Assembly (NCBI GenBank): GCA_013153865.1
Contig: JAADDR010000054.1
Coordinates: 1 to 43,980 of the forward strand
Length of the DNA: 43,980 nt
Reading direction: 5' to 3'
Source: Chlorobiota bacterium
Lineage (GTDB): Bacteria; Bacteroidota; Bacteroidia; Bacteroidales; JAADGE01
In this document: positions 1 to 10,700 of the stretch, piece after piece
Layout: each line of letters begins with the position of its first letter
How positions within the stretch are numbered: position 1 is the first letter of the stretch
Position numbers and translations under genes: made by a program
The notes under the pieces: model-generated
Database searches by the model: none
Told to the model about the DNA's origin: nothing
The model's input: the letters and a program-made list of their open reading frames with translations, nothing else

Positions 1-3000
1 AACAACTTATTTTCAGTTTTCAACACAAAAAAAAGTTATCCGGATTTCAACAACCGAGAAGATGCAATTCTTTTTTTTCTTAAAGAAAGCCGTAAACCGG
101 AATTTTTATTGCAACTGAAAACCGAAGAAGAAAAAAACAAATGGCTTAATATGGTTTTATGCGGAATAAAAGACACGCAATACGGTTTACTTTCCATGAT
201 AAAACAACGCGTTAAAGAACATCCGGATAAAATATTATTCAAAGGAAAACGCAAATCTCAAAATTTTGAATGGACATACGAACAAGTTTTTCATTCCGTA
301 AAAGAAACAGCGGCATTTATATACAAAATAAAACCCGAAAAACCGCGAGTAGCTTTGTTCATGAGCAACAGCGTAGAAACTGCCGTAACAGATTTGGCAT
401 GTTTGTCTTTTGATATTTTTAACACGCCTCTCAATATTCATTTTAACAAAGACACATTGTCTTACATAATCAAAAAAACAGATATAAACATTATTATTAC
501 GGATACTCCTCAAAGACTGAGAATTGCAGCATCCGCAATAAAAGACATTGATAAAGACATTAAAATCGCGGTAACCGACATAAACTCGTCAAAACTTAAA
601 GATGCTGATTTTTTTTTAGCGAGAGAACGTAAAAAAATAACTCTGAAAGAAGCCGAAAAAATACTTGCCGAAAGAAAAATAAAACCGATTAATCACGTTG
701 TTACGACCATGTTTACATCCGGAAGCACAGGCATGCCAAAAGGTGTTTCGTTTTCGATGTATAACATAATAAGCAAACGATTTGCAAGAGCATTAGCATT
801 ACCGAATGTAGGAAATAACGAAAAATTAATTTGTTACCTGCCTTTATTTCATACATTCGGCAGATATTTAGAACTTACGGGAAGTATTTTCTGGGGAGGC
901 ACATACGTATTTGCCGGAAATTCATCTTCGGATACTCTGCTGTCGTTATTTCCTAAAGAAAACCCCACCGGTTTTATAAGCGTTCCGGTAAGATGGATGC
1001 AACTTTATGAAGCCTGCATAAAAAAACTTGACGGAACGGAAAATAAAAAAGAACAAGAAGACGCGGTAAGGAGCATTGTCGGAAAAAATTTACACTGGGG
1101 ATTATCCGCCGCCGGTTATCTTGACCCGAAAATATTTCGTTTCTTCCATAAACACGGTATATCTCTGAACAGCGGCTTCGGAATGACCGAAGCAACCGGA
1201 GGGATAACAATGACACCCTCTTTCGAATACAAAGAAAACTCCACGGGAATTCCGCTTCCTGGTATCAAAACACAACTGAAAAAAAACGGAGAACTGCAAA
1301 TAAGCGGTCATTACGTCGCACGATATCTTGAAGATGCCGGACCGGACGATATTATCCCTTATCCTGAAGAAGAAGATTATAAACTGCCGACAGGCGATAT
1401 ATTCAGAATAGATAAAGACGGGCATCACGAAATAATAGACCGTGTTAAAGACATATATAAAAACAATAAAGGTCAAACGGTAGCACCTCTTAAAATAGAA
1501 AAGAAATTTACGGGTGTTCCGGGCATAAAAAAAACTTTTTTAGTCGGCGACGGTAAACCTTATAATGTTTTGCTTATTGTTCCGGACAAAAACGACCCCG
1601 TAATGAAAGCTTCATCTAAAGACGAAAATATAAACGAATATTTTCATCAAATAGTTATGACTGCCAATAAAGATCTTGCTCCTTACGAAAGAGTTATAAA
1701 TTTCAGTATCCTTGAAAGAGATTTCTCGAAAGAAAAAGGAGAACTTACGCCTAAAGGATCTTTTAAAAGAAAAATCATAGAAAAAAACTTTGCACCTCTA
1801 ATCAAAGACTTATACAAATCAAATCATATAACTTTTAATTTTAAAAGCTTTAAAGTATTAATACCGAGATGGTTTTACAGAGATATCGGAATATTGGAAA
1901 CCGACATAATAAAAACAAAAAAAGGACTTTATAATAAAACCGACAACAAATATCTTCGTATCGAAAAAACCGACAAAAAAAATATATTCACTATAGGAGA
2001 TTTAAATTATACACTCAATGATCCAACTATTGATTTAGGACGTTTAATAAGACAACCTAAATTATGGACAGGAAATCCGGAATTGATAAACTTTTCGCCG
2101 TGCAAAGCAAGTTACGATACACCGTTTAAAAATTTTGCTCCGCAAATAAGTCTGCCGGAAAACAATACTAAAACATACAAAACCGAAGACATAGAACATT
2201 TGCCTCCTCTCGGCGATTTTGATCTTATTGTACTAAACCGGTTAATTTCGCAAACATTACACGGCGAAACAAAAACGGTACTGAAAAGTCTTAAAGAAAT
2301 CGAAACCATATTCGGAGAATACGAAAAAAACAAAGCCGAAATTATTCGCCGGCGATTAGAAGCTTTAGCATATCACAAAAACGAAAACATACGCATAGAA
2401 GCATACAGAATTTTACTGACAAAAGACCCCGAACCGGATTTTGCGGAACTTCTTCCGGCATTTATAAACTCGGGAAAAACTTTCTTAAACGAATACAGCA
2501 TTAACCTTCTGGCAAAATCGTCTTTTTCTCTCAGACAATTAGATATACTGAGAAAACGAATGTTTATTTACCGAACAACCATTAACTGGCCTGCCGATAA
2601 AAACACGATAAAACAATTCGATAATATTTTTAAACTTTTACTTAAATTCGGCATCAATCACCCTAAATACTATAAATCGCTGAGAGCAGAATTTGCATCA
2701 TGGATTTTACTCAAAAAAGAACCTGTATTATCAAAAAAAGCAAAAAAATATTTCTTTGAACTTTACGAAGGATTCGAAAAATATATCACAAAAAAATCAG
2801 GAAAAATAACTGAAAACAAATTAGCGGAAAAACTCATATTCGATGACGGCATTACCGATAAAGACCAAAAAGAACTTATCTCGAAATTAGCCGCAAGCCA
2901 CACCCTTAAACAAGCAATATTTCTGATTTACGACGATTTCAACTTTAAATTCGAAAACGTTCCGGAAAAAGGAATATGGGTATCGCGAATTAAAAGCTAT

Positions 3001-4521
3001 CGCGACACGCGACATTACAGAATGAGCATAAATACTTTTAAAGGAAAACATTACAACCTTCATATAAGCATAGACAAAACACTGAAAACATCAAAAGGTT
3101 TGGAAACACTGTTCAGACAAATTGCTTTGGCGGGATACCCGTTCGATTTACCGGTAGTTCCGCGTTTCGGATGCAGCAATCACTCCGAAAAAATATCAAT
3201 ATCAAGTTATTTAAGCATGCTTACGGCATGGGATAAAATTCGAACTCTTGCCGAAGTTCAAGCATCCGGACATGTAGAACAGGCAAACACCTGGCGAAAA
3301 ATATATATCAGATCCGTAAGTGCATTTTACAAAGCATGGGATTACGGAGGCAGAGAAATATTACCCGGATTTATCTCACCCAACAATACCGCTCTCCCCG
3401 AAAACGACTTCTCCGACAATGCTCTTATTATTTCCCTTTCCGGATGGAGATATATCGAAAACAAAAGCAGCTTATTTTCGGCAATTTATCAAAATTACTA
3501 TCGGCAAGTTACGGCTCATTATCCGATACTGAAACGTTTTCTGAAAATAAGATGGATTTTTCACGCATGCATAGAAGCTTTCGGAAAAGAAAAAGGTTTA
3601 AAAATATTAAAAGAACTTTACGAAGAACTTAATAAAACAAAAACACATACCGAAAACGAAACAATTATTAAAAAAAATCTTAACGATTATCTTAAAACAT
3701 ACAAAAGCAAAGAATATCTGCCTCTGGCTCTATTTAACGCAATAGACAGATATACGGGATGGAAAAAGAAAAATCCGGCGGCAACCCCGGCTGCAAAACA
3801 TCAAACAATATCGGAATTGTACGATTTATACGCTTTAAAAAAATATCCGGAAATTGTAAGATACCGGTTTTACAGAGATACATATTTTAAAGAAGCCGAA
3901 GATGACGTAAAACATGCTTTCGATAAATTATTGGATAAAATGACCGAAAACATAAATATGCTTCCGGTTCAACTTACGGAATTATCCGGTTTACAAGAAG
4001 CTCTGAAAAATAAAACCGATAAAAAGATTTTTGAAAAAATGGTTTTTCCCGACATAAAAAGAAAACAAAAAATCGATATAATGACCGTAGGGAAAAAAGA
4101 CGAAGAACATGTTATAGTAAAATCAATTTTGAAAGACAAAGACAAAGTGGAATACATAATGAGAGAACCGCTCGAAGCAGCGGAAGTAGGAGAATTATAC
4201 AAACTGTTTTACAAAGAAAATTATCCGAAAGAAATATCCAAACCCGACAAACATTACATAGTTTTAGACTCCAACGAATTACTTATAGGAGGACTATGTT
4301 ACAAAGAACTTGAAGAAAACGTAGTATTAATAGACGGCATGGCAGTAACATCTACACTTCAAGGAAAAGGAATAGGTTCCGCCATGATGGAAGATTTCTT
4401 TACAAGAATGAAAATGAAAGGCAAAAAAATAATAAAAGCACACTTTCTGTTCGGCAATTATTATCTTAAACATAATTTCGTAATCGATAAAAAATGGGGA
4501 GCACTGGTTAAAGAATTATAA
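1..4521 (+). CDS. 5'-truncated multidomain protein: AMP-forming (long-chain type) acyl-CoA ligase + long unassigned region + C-terminal GNAT acetyltransferase
   Basis: Frame 1 is open to the left edge (NNLFSVFNTKKSYPDFNNREDAILFFLKESRKPEFLLQLK...), so the listed start at 109 (a TTG) is probably not the real start. AMP-binding motifs TSGSTGMPKG, GFGMTEATGG, DRVKDIYKNNKGQTVAPLKIE and LTPKGSFKRKI. GNAT motif A QGKGIGSAMM near the C-terminus. Stop TAA at 4519-4521. Confidence 0.9.
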   Translation, partial: NNLFSVFNTKKSYPDFNNREDAILFFLKESRKPEFLLQLKTEEEKNKWLNMVLCGIKDTQYGLLSMIKQRVKEHPDKILFKGKRKSQNFEWTYEQVFHSVKETAAFIYKIKPEKPRVALFMSNSVETAVTDLACLSFDIFNTPLNIHFNKDTLSYIIKKTDINIIITDTPQRLRIAASAIKDIDKDIKIAVTDINSSKLKDADFFLARERKKITLKEAEKILAERKIKPINHVVTTMFTSGSTGMPKGVSFSMYNIISKRFARALALPNVGNNEKLICYLPLFHTFGRYLELTGSIFWGGTYVFAGNSSSDTLLSLFPKENPTGFISVPVRWMQLYEACIKKLDGTENKKEQEDAVRSIVGKNLHWGLSAAGYLDPKIFRFFHKHGISLNSGFGMTEATGGITMTPSFEYKENSTGIPLPGIKTQLKKNGELQISGHYVARYLEDAGPDDIIPYPEEEDYKLPTGDIFRIDKDGHHEIIDRVKDIYKNNKGQTVAPLKIEKKFTGVPGIKKTFLVGDGKPYNVLLIVPDKNDPVMKASSKDENINEYFHQIVMTANKDLAPYERVINFSILERDFSKEKGELTPKGSFKRKIIEKNFAPLIKDLYKSNHITFNFKSFKVLIPRWFYRDIGILETDIIKTKKGLYNKTDNKYLRIEKTDKKNIFTIGDLNYTLNDPTIDLGRLIRQPKLWTGNPELINFSPCKASYDTPFKNFAPQISLPENNTKTYKTEDIEHLPPLGDFDLIVLNRLISQTLHGETKTVLKSLKEIETIFGEYEKNKAEIIRRRLEALAYHKNENIRIEAYRILLTKDPEPDFAELLPAFINSGKTFLNEYSINLLAKSSFSLRQLDILRKRMFIYRTTINWPADKNTIKQFDNIFKLLLKFGINHPKYYKSLRAEFASWILLKKEPVLSKKAKKYFFELYEGFEKYITKKSGKITENKLAEKLIFDDGITDKDQKELISKLAASHTLKQAIFLIYDDFNFKFENVPEKGIWVSRIKSYRDTRHYRMSINTFKGKHYNLHISIDKTLKTSKGLETLFRQIALAGYPFDLPVVPRFGCSNHSEKISISSYLSMLTAWDKIRTLAEVQASGHVEQANTWRKIYIRSVSAFYKAWDYGGREILPGFISPNNTALPENDFSDNALIISLSGWRYIENKSSLFSAIYQNYYRQVTAHYPILKRFLKIRWIFHACIEAFGKEKGLKILKELYEELNKTKTHTENETIIKKNLNDYLKTYKSKEYLPLALFNAIDRYTGWKKKNPAATPAAKHQTISELYDLYALKKYPEIVRYRFYRDTYFKEAEDDVKHAFDKLLDKMTENINMLPVQLTELSGLQEALKNKTDKKIFEKMVFPDIKRKQKIDIMTVGKKDEEHVIVKSILKDKDKVEYIMREPLEAAEVGELYKLFYKENYPKEISKPDKHYIVLDSNELLIGGLCYKELEENVVLIDGMAVTSTLQGKGIGSAMMEDFFTRMKMKGKKIIKAHFLFGNYYLKHNFVIDKKWGALVKEL

Positions 4522-4568
4522 ACCGTAGCATTCTGACATTGTTTTACCGAAATACCCTGAACTAAAAT

Positions 4569-4599
4569 AATAAAATCCGGCAAATTGCCGGATTTTATT
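4569..4599. terminator. Bidirectional intrinsic terminator between convergent genes
   Basis: Perfect inverted repeat AATAAAATCCGGCAA / TTGCCGGATTTTATT, A/T-rich on both flanks, between two convergent stop codons. Confidence 0.8.
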
Positions 4600-4622
4600 A
4601 TCTACAATCATTATAACCGGCT

Positions 4623-7600
4623 CTATCTCAACAGTGTAACACTTCCGTATTTCTTATCAGGACGACCGTTTTTGTAAATAACCGAAACTTTCCAGACATA
4701 AACGTCTTGCGGTGCCAATACGCCGTCCACATAACCGTCCCAACCTATGCAAATATCATTACTTGTAAATATTTTTTCTCCCCAACGGTTGTATATTTCA
4801 AGTTGATAATCTACTACACCGTATGCTTTTGGATAGAAAACATCATTCAAATTATCATTATCCACAATATATTTATCTCCGCAAGGATATACACCTCCGT
4901 TAGGACCGTTGGGATTAGGCGTAAATGCCGTCGGAAAAACAATCATACCGGAGTCTTGAACAATTACGGCATCGTGAATTGTTTTTGACTCAAAACAATC
5001 ATGGTCGCTCCAAACATTTAAAGTTATATCATACAATCCCGGAGACGAATACAGGTGCATCGGATTTTCTTCGGCAAGTTCGGGATTTGTATCTAAAGTA
5101 GAACCGTCGCCGAAATCCCAATAATATCTGCTTCCGTAATCGGAATAATTATAACATGATATTTGTTGATCCGGCAACATTACCAATCTGGGCGACACAT
5201 CAAAATCAACAACCGGTCTCGGATAAACAATAACGGTATCGGTTCTTGAATAATACGGATTCGATTGAGTTCCGCAAGCATCATTCCATGCAATTATTGT
5301 AGGATGATATACTCCCGGTTCGTCATAAACAAATACAGGATTGTTTTCTCTTGTAAATGTATCTGTATAATTCTGGTCGTTAATATCATAGAATCGCCAT
5401 AATACCGAATCGGCATAATAAACTCTGTCGTCAAACTCTACAAGTAAATCCTGACATCCTTGTGCTATCAAAGAACCGTCATCGTAAGAGAACGGACAAG
5501 GCGGCAATACCACAACCGTATCTCTGTAAACGCCGTCGCATTGTCCGGAACTTGTTCCGGTAAGAGTTATCACAAATGTTCCGGGTTCGTCGTATCGGAA
5601 ATCAAACGATCCTACAAACTCAGTATCATATCTGTTTTCGTTATTCCAACCGAAATCCCACAAATAAGAATCCAGATTAGTATCACTTCGGTTTTCGAAT
5701 GTAAATATCGCATTAGGTATTCTTCTTTCGTGAGAACCACCTATTTGGAATTCCACATCCGGAACGGCATAAGCCGTAACCGTTGATTGGAAAGTATCGG
5801 TACATTGTGTTTCGTAATCTATCGCAACAAGATAAATTGTATAAACGGAATCAGTACTTCCCGTATTAGTAAATACGTGAGTAATATCATCATTAACATC
5901 ATAAGTCGTTCCTACATAATTATCTTCCACTCTCCAACGGAATTCGTCGGGTTCGGTTAATCCGGGATAATAATCCGATGTGTTCGTAATAGTAACGGTA
6001 TCCGGAGCGCAGAATGTCGTCGGGTCTGTTTCGAATCTTGCAATAGGCGGTAAATTATATCTTATCATAACGGTATCCCTTGACTGACAATTTCCGTTAT
6101 CTACAAACCATTCGAAATAATTATCTCCGGGTTCGAGATCGTTTACAACGGTATTCCAAAGAGTATTGTCAACTATTGTTCCTCCTCCGAGGCCTACAAC
6201 AGTCCACACTTCATTAGCACCTTCCATATGCTGAGCATTCATTTGATGAGTTCTTTCGCACAATACTGCATCATCTCCGGCATCTACAAATATGGAATCG
6301 TTTGTTATAAGCACGTCGTCATATGCCGAGTAACCTACAAAACTTACAGTCCAACGATATACATTAGTTCCCTGATTAATGCCTCTTACTATTGTCTTCG
6401 GGTCGTGAATATCGTCAAATACTCCGCCTCCGCTTACAATAGACCAAGTTTGAGAACTTGCTCCTATTTCCGAACGTGCGTTAAGTTTAGCCGTATCGGT
6501 ACAAACTATTTGGTCGGCACCGGCATCCGGTATAAAGTTGGCAACTGTTATTGCTACATCGTCAGAAGACGAACAACCGTTTGTTTTGGTAACCGTCCAT
6601 GTAAACCGGTTTACACCTGTAGGCATATTATCAACATAAGAAGTCGGACTTGTAAGGTCTGCTATATTTCCGCTTCCGGAAAGTATAGACCATTGTCCGG
6701 TACCGTCTGCCGGCAATTCTGCTTCAAAATAAGTTGAAGTAGTAAGAGGCGGTAATGTTTGGTCTTCTCCCGCATAAGCATCAAAATCATTATTTATAAT
6801 TTGAACCAAATCGCCTCCGTTATCACATCCGTTTTCGTAAACGGTCCAGCGGAAAGTATTAACTCCTCTTTGTAAATTTGTTACAAGACTGTTAAATGCC
6901 GAAGGAGTTTGAACCACACCAGGTCCGCCTGCCGTTGTCCATATTCCGTAACCTCCGTTTTGAGGTTGGTCTCCGGAAAGATTTGTATAATCTTGACAAA
7001 CCGCCTGGTCAGCTCCCGCAGTAGCTGTTACCACATTATTAGTAATTACCACGTTATCGGCATCGGTACAAGTTAAGTTGGTAACAGTCCAAGTTAAAGT
7101 ATTTGTACCTTTTACCAATCCGGTAACGGTAGAGCCGTAATAAGTCGGGTCGGTAACCGTTCCCGCTCCCGCCGTTATAGTCCAAACACCCGTTCCGGCT
7201 ATCGGATTTTCGGCAGAAAGCGTAGCTTCCGAATGACATACAAATTGGTCGCCTCCGGCATGTGCATGAACTAAATTATTTGTTATAATAACTTCGTCCC
7301 AAGCCGAACATCCGTTTTTGTAAACAGTCCAACGGAAAGTATGCGGCGAATTATCCTGCAAACCGTTAACAACCGTTGTATTTGAGGTAGGTGTAACAAT
7401 TGTTACTCCGGGTCCGGAGAAACTCCAAATACCCCATCCGGGTGACGGGTCTTGTGCTTGCAATGTTACTGTTGTATCGCAAACTTCTTGGTTAAATCCC
7501 GCACTTGTGTAGAAAGAGTTTTCGGAAACTTGGACTTCATCTTGGTCGGTACATCCGTTACCGGAAACAGTCCACCTGAACACGTTAACTCCGGCACCTT

Positions 7601-7718
7601 GTCCGGTAACAACCGTTTCGTTGTTGCTCGGAGTTAATATCGTACCCGAACCGCTTACTAATGTCCATAATCCGCTTTCGCCGGGATATAATTCGTTGGC
7701 AACAAGATTAGCATCATT
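4623..7718 (-). CDS. C-terminal part of giant secreted repeat protein (Ig-like repeats, PKD-like domains, T9SS type B-like C-terminal sorting domain); no convincing start of its own
   Basis: Listed ORF 4623..7583 begins at a GTG in the middle of a repeat (..GVNVFRWTVSGNGC..). Same frame as the 7719..21911 ORF and continuous up to the TGA. C-terminus FPTAFTPNPNGPNGG...LNDVFYPKAYGVVDYQLEIYNRWGEKIFTSND...GWDG...APQDVYVWKV matches the gliding-motility-associated C-terminal domain pattern. Stop TAG. Confidence 0.85.
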   Translation of the reverse strand, partial: NDANLVANELYPGESGLWTLVSGSGTILTPSNNETVVTGQGAGVNVFRWTVSGNGCTDQDEVQVSENSFYTSAGFNQEVCDTTVTLQAQDPSPGWGIWSFSGPGVTIVTPTSNTTVVNGLQDNSPHTFRWTVYKNGCSAWDEVIITNNLVHAHAGGDQFVCHSEATLSAENPIAGTGVWTITAGAGTVTDPTYYGSTVTGLVKGTNTLTWTVTNLTCTDADNVVITNNVVTATAGADQAVCQDYTNLSGDQPQNGGYGIWTTAGGPGVVQTPSAFNSLVTNLQRGVNTFRWTVYENGCDNGGDLVQIINNDFDAYAGEDQTLPPLTTSTYFEAELPADGTGQWSILSGSGNIADLTSPTSYVDNMPTGVNRFTWTVTKTNGCSSSDDVAITVANFIPDAGADQIVCTDTAKLNARSEIGASSQTWSIVSGGGVFDDIHDPKTIVRGINQGTNVYRWTVSFVGYSAYDDVLITNDSIFVDAGDDAVLCERTHQMNAQHMEGANEVWTVVGLGGGTIVDNTLWNTVVNDLEPGDNYFEWFVDNGNCQSRDTVMIRYNLPPIARFETDPTTFCAPDTVTITNTSDYYPGLTEPDEFRWRVEDNYVGTTYDVNDDITHVFTNTGSTDSVYTIYLVAIDYETQCTDTFQSTVTAYAVPDVEFQIGGSHERRIPNAIFTFENRSDTNLDSYLWDFGWNNENRYDTEFVGSFDFRYDEPGTFVITLTGTSSGQCDGVYRDTVVVLPPCPFSYDDGSLIAQGCQDLLVEFDDRVYYADSVLWRFYDINDQNYTDTFTRENNPVFVYDEPGVYHPTIIAWNDACGTQSNPYYSRTDTVIVYPRPVVDFDVSPRLVMLPDQQISCYNYSDYGSRYYWDFGDGSTLDTNPELAEENPMHLYSSPGLYDITLNVWSDHDCFESKTIHDAVIVQDSGMIVFPTAFTPNPNGPNGGVYPCGDKYIVDNDNLNDVFYPKAYGVVDYQLEIYNRWGEKIFTSNDICIGWDGYVDGVLAPQDVYVWKVSVIYKNGRPDKKYGSVTLLR

Positions 7719-10700
7719 TCAGCAAGTTATAACATCCGCACCCGCCAATGCTTCAACCATATTATTTGTAATAACAACATCATCGTAATTAGAGCATCCT
7801 TCTTTTGTTATCGTCCATCTTAATGTATTGTCTCCTTTTAACAAGCCGTAAACTCTTGCCGTAGGACTTGTCGGGTCGTCAAACGAGCCGCCGCCAGCCC
7901 AAATACTCCAAGCACCGGTACATCCTTGTACAGGAATATTTCCGAGCAGGTCTGCAGAATCCGTACATATTACGTTCGGACCGGCAACACTTGCGCTTGC
8001 ATCATAAAGATTATTAGTTACAACCAAATCGGCATAATCAGAACAAGTTCCGTTACTGATTGTCCATCTGAATTTATTTTCGCCTTTATTCAAGTTTGTA
8101 ACTTCAGTATTATATAAAGCTGTATTTGTAATAATTCCGGTTCCTGCGGCAACGGTCCATACTCCGCTTTCGCCGGACTGAGGTTCATTACCGTTAAGAT
8201 AAGCTGTTGTACCGCAAACACTTATACTGTCACCAACAACAGCTGACACAGAATTATTAGTAACAGTAACTATTGCCGATGAAGTACATGTTCCGTTTGA
8301 AATAGTCCATCTGTATTGATTTATGTCAGGTCCTATATTTCTAACCGTAGTAGTATTTCCGGTTGAATTATCGAAAATACCGCTTCCTGCGGCAACGGTC
8401 CATACTCCGGAACCTGTAGTAGGCGGATTTCCGCTTATAACGGTATAATCCAAGCATATTTCCTGATCTGAACTTACCGTTGCCGGAGACGGAGTATTAT
8501 CATAAATACTTACATCATCGGAATTAGAACATGTTCCTCTGGTAACAGTCCATGTCAGTCTGTTTTCTCCTCCGGATAATCCCGAAACCGAAGTATTATA
8601 TAAAGTCGGGTCGGCAAATATTCCGCTTCCTCCGGTTACCGTCCACATACCTGTTTCTCCGGCACCGGGTTGGTTTCCGTTTAATGCGGGATAATCAGAA
8701 CCGCAAATTTCATCGTCCATACCCGCCGAAGCAAATACAAGTTCATTCATTATCAATACATCGTCATAAGATTCGCATATTCCTTCGGTAACTGTCCACC
8801 TGAAAGTATTGCCTCCCGAACCGAGACCTGTTACCAATGTATTGTAATTACTCGGGTTTGCAATTATTCCGGCACCTCCGAGTCTTGTCCATATACCTTC
8901 TCCTACGGAAGGATTATTTCCGGAAAGGACAACCGTTCCGTCGCAAACCGTTTGGTCGGCACCTGCATCGGCAGGAGTAGGTGTATCATTGGAGATTGTA
9001 ACTACATCCCATGCCGAGCATCCTCCTTTTGTTGCAGTCCATTTAAAGATATTAGAACCGGATGCAAGATTTCTTACAACCGTATTATATAAGGTTGCAT
9101 TATCAAATACCGGAGTTCCGGCAGAGTTAACGATAGTCCAAATTCCTGTTCCGGGAGCGGGATTATCGGCAGATAAAACGGCTGTATCCGTACAGAGCGA
9201 TGCATCTAATCCGGCATCAGTAGTTATGGTATTGTTATCTATAACGATATCATCATAAGTAGAACATACGGAGTTTGATATTGTCCATCTGAATGTATTA
9301 GATCCCGAACCTATATCATAAGCCGTAGTAATGTTAGAGGTAGGATCCGCAATAGTAGCGGTTGCCCCGAACTCTTTAGTCCAAATTCCGGTTTCTCCCG
9401 AACCGGGGGCATTACCTACAAGAGTGTAAACAGAACTGCATATTTCAACATCCGGAGAAACTAATGCTACCGTCGGAGAAAGATTTGTTATTACAACCGT
9501 ATCGGCAGCAGAACAGGTTCCGTTTGATAAAGTCCATACTAATCTGTTATCGCCTTGGACTAATCCGATAACATCGGTATTATATTGAGTGTCGTTAATA
9601 AATGAAGCTGTTCCTCCGGCTACGGTCCACAATCCTGATTCGCCGGTATGAGGAGCCAATGCTGCAAGGGTTGTTGATGTTCCGCATATCGAACGGTCAA
9701 CACCTGCATTTACATCGGTAATTTCATTATTGTTTATGATTACCTCATCGGAATTAGAACAAGCGCCTTCCGTAATAGTCCAAGTAAATATATTAACTCC
9801 TTTACTTAATCCCGTAACGGTTGAATTATAGAAAGTCGGATTTGTAATTACTCCGCTTCCGCCGGAACGAGTCCATATTCCGGAAGCAGAACCCGGATTA
9901 TTTCCTGCAAGTGTTGTATTATCCGAACATAAATCTTGGTCTAATCCGGCATTTACGAATACTTCGTTGTTTGTTACCACTACGTCGTCATAATCCGAGC
10001 AACCTGCGTAGCTTTGATGCCAACGCAAAGTATTCGGTCCGGGAGCCAATCCGGATACGGTAGTATTAAACATTGAAGCATTTGCAAAAGTTCCCGAACC
10101 TATTGCTTCCCAATATCCTGTTCCGGGATAAGGATCCGCCGCCATTAATGATGCTGTTCCGTCGCATGTTGACATATCGGTTCCGGCATCGGCAACGACA
10201 TCGTTAAATGTTATTGTTACTTGATCTTCCGCCGAACAAGATGCGTTTGTAACAGTCCAAGTAAATATTGCGGAACCGTTTGATAAGCCGGTAACCGTAG
10301 TGTTCGGCAAGGTACTGTTTGTAATTACTGCAGTAATACCTCCTGTTTGAGTCCAAGCACCTGTTTCTCCGGCTGCGGGACTGTTTCCTGATAATGTAAC
10401 GTTATCAACACAAGTTGATTGGTCGGGTCCGGCATTTACAACAGGCAGATTATTGTTTATTGTAACATCGTCATAATTGGTACATCCTGATTCCGTAACC
10501 GTCCATCTGTAAATATTTGTACCTTGTCCTATATCGGAGACGTAAGTTCCGTTGGAAGAAATATCGGTAAATGTTCCGCTGCCCGTAACAACCGACCAAA
10601 CACCCGATCCGGGAGCGGGATTATTTGCTCCCATATACGTAAAGTTATCACACAAGTCTTGCGTTGCTCCGGCATTTGCAACCGGATTTACATAGGTTAC

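Noticed and set aside
36-2333. Minus-strand short ORFs inside the ligase-GNAT gene
   Set aside because: Overlap a well-supported coding region; compositionally biased translations without motifs.
7719-7721. TGA as genetic-code reassignment (e.g. Trp or Gly) or selenocysteine
   Set aside because: TGA ends other convincing genes here (35658-35660, 41061-41063, 43100-43102), so it works as a stop. The position is a variable residue after the conserved Cys, not a Cys/Sec site. I could not test for a SECIS element.
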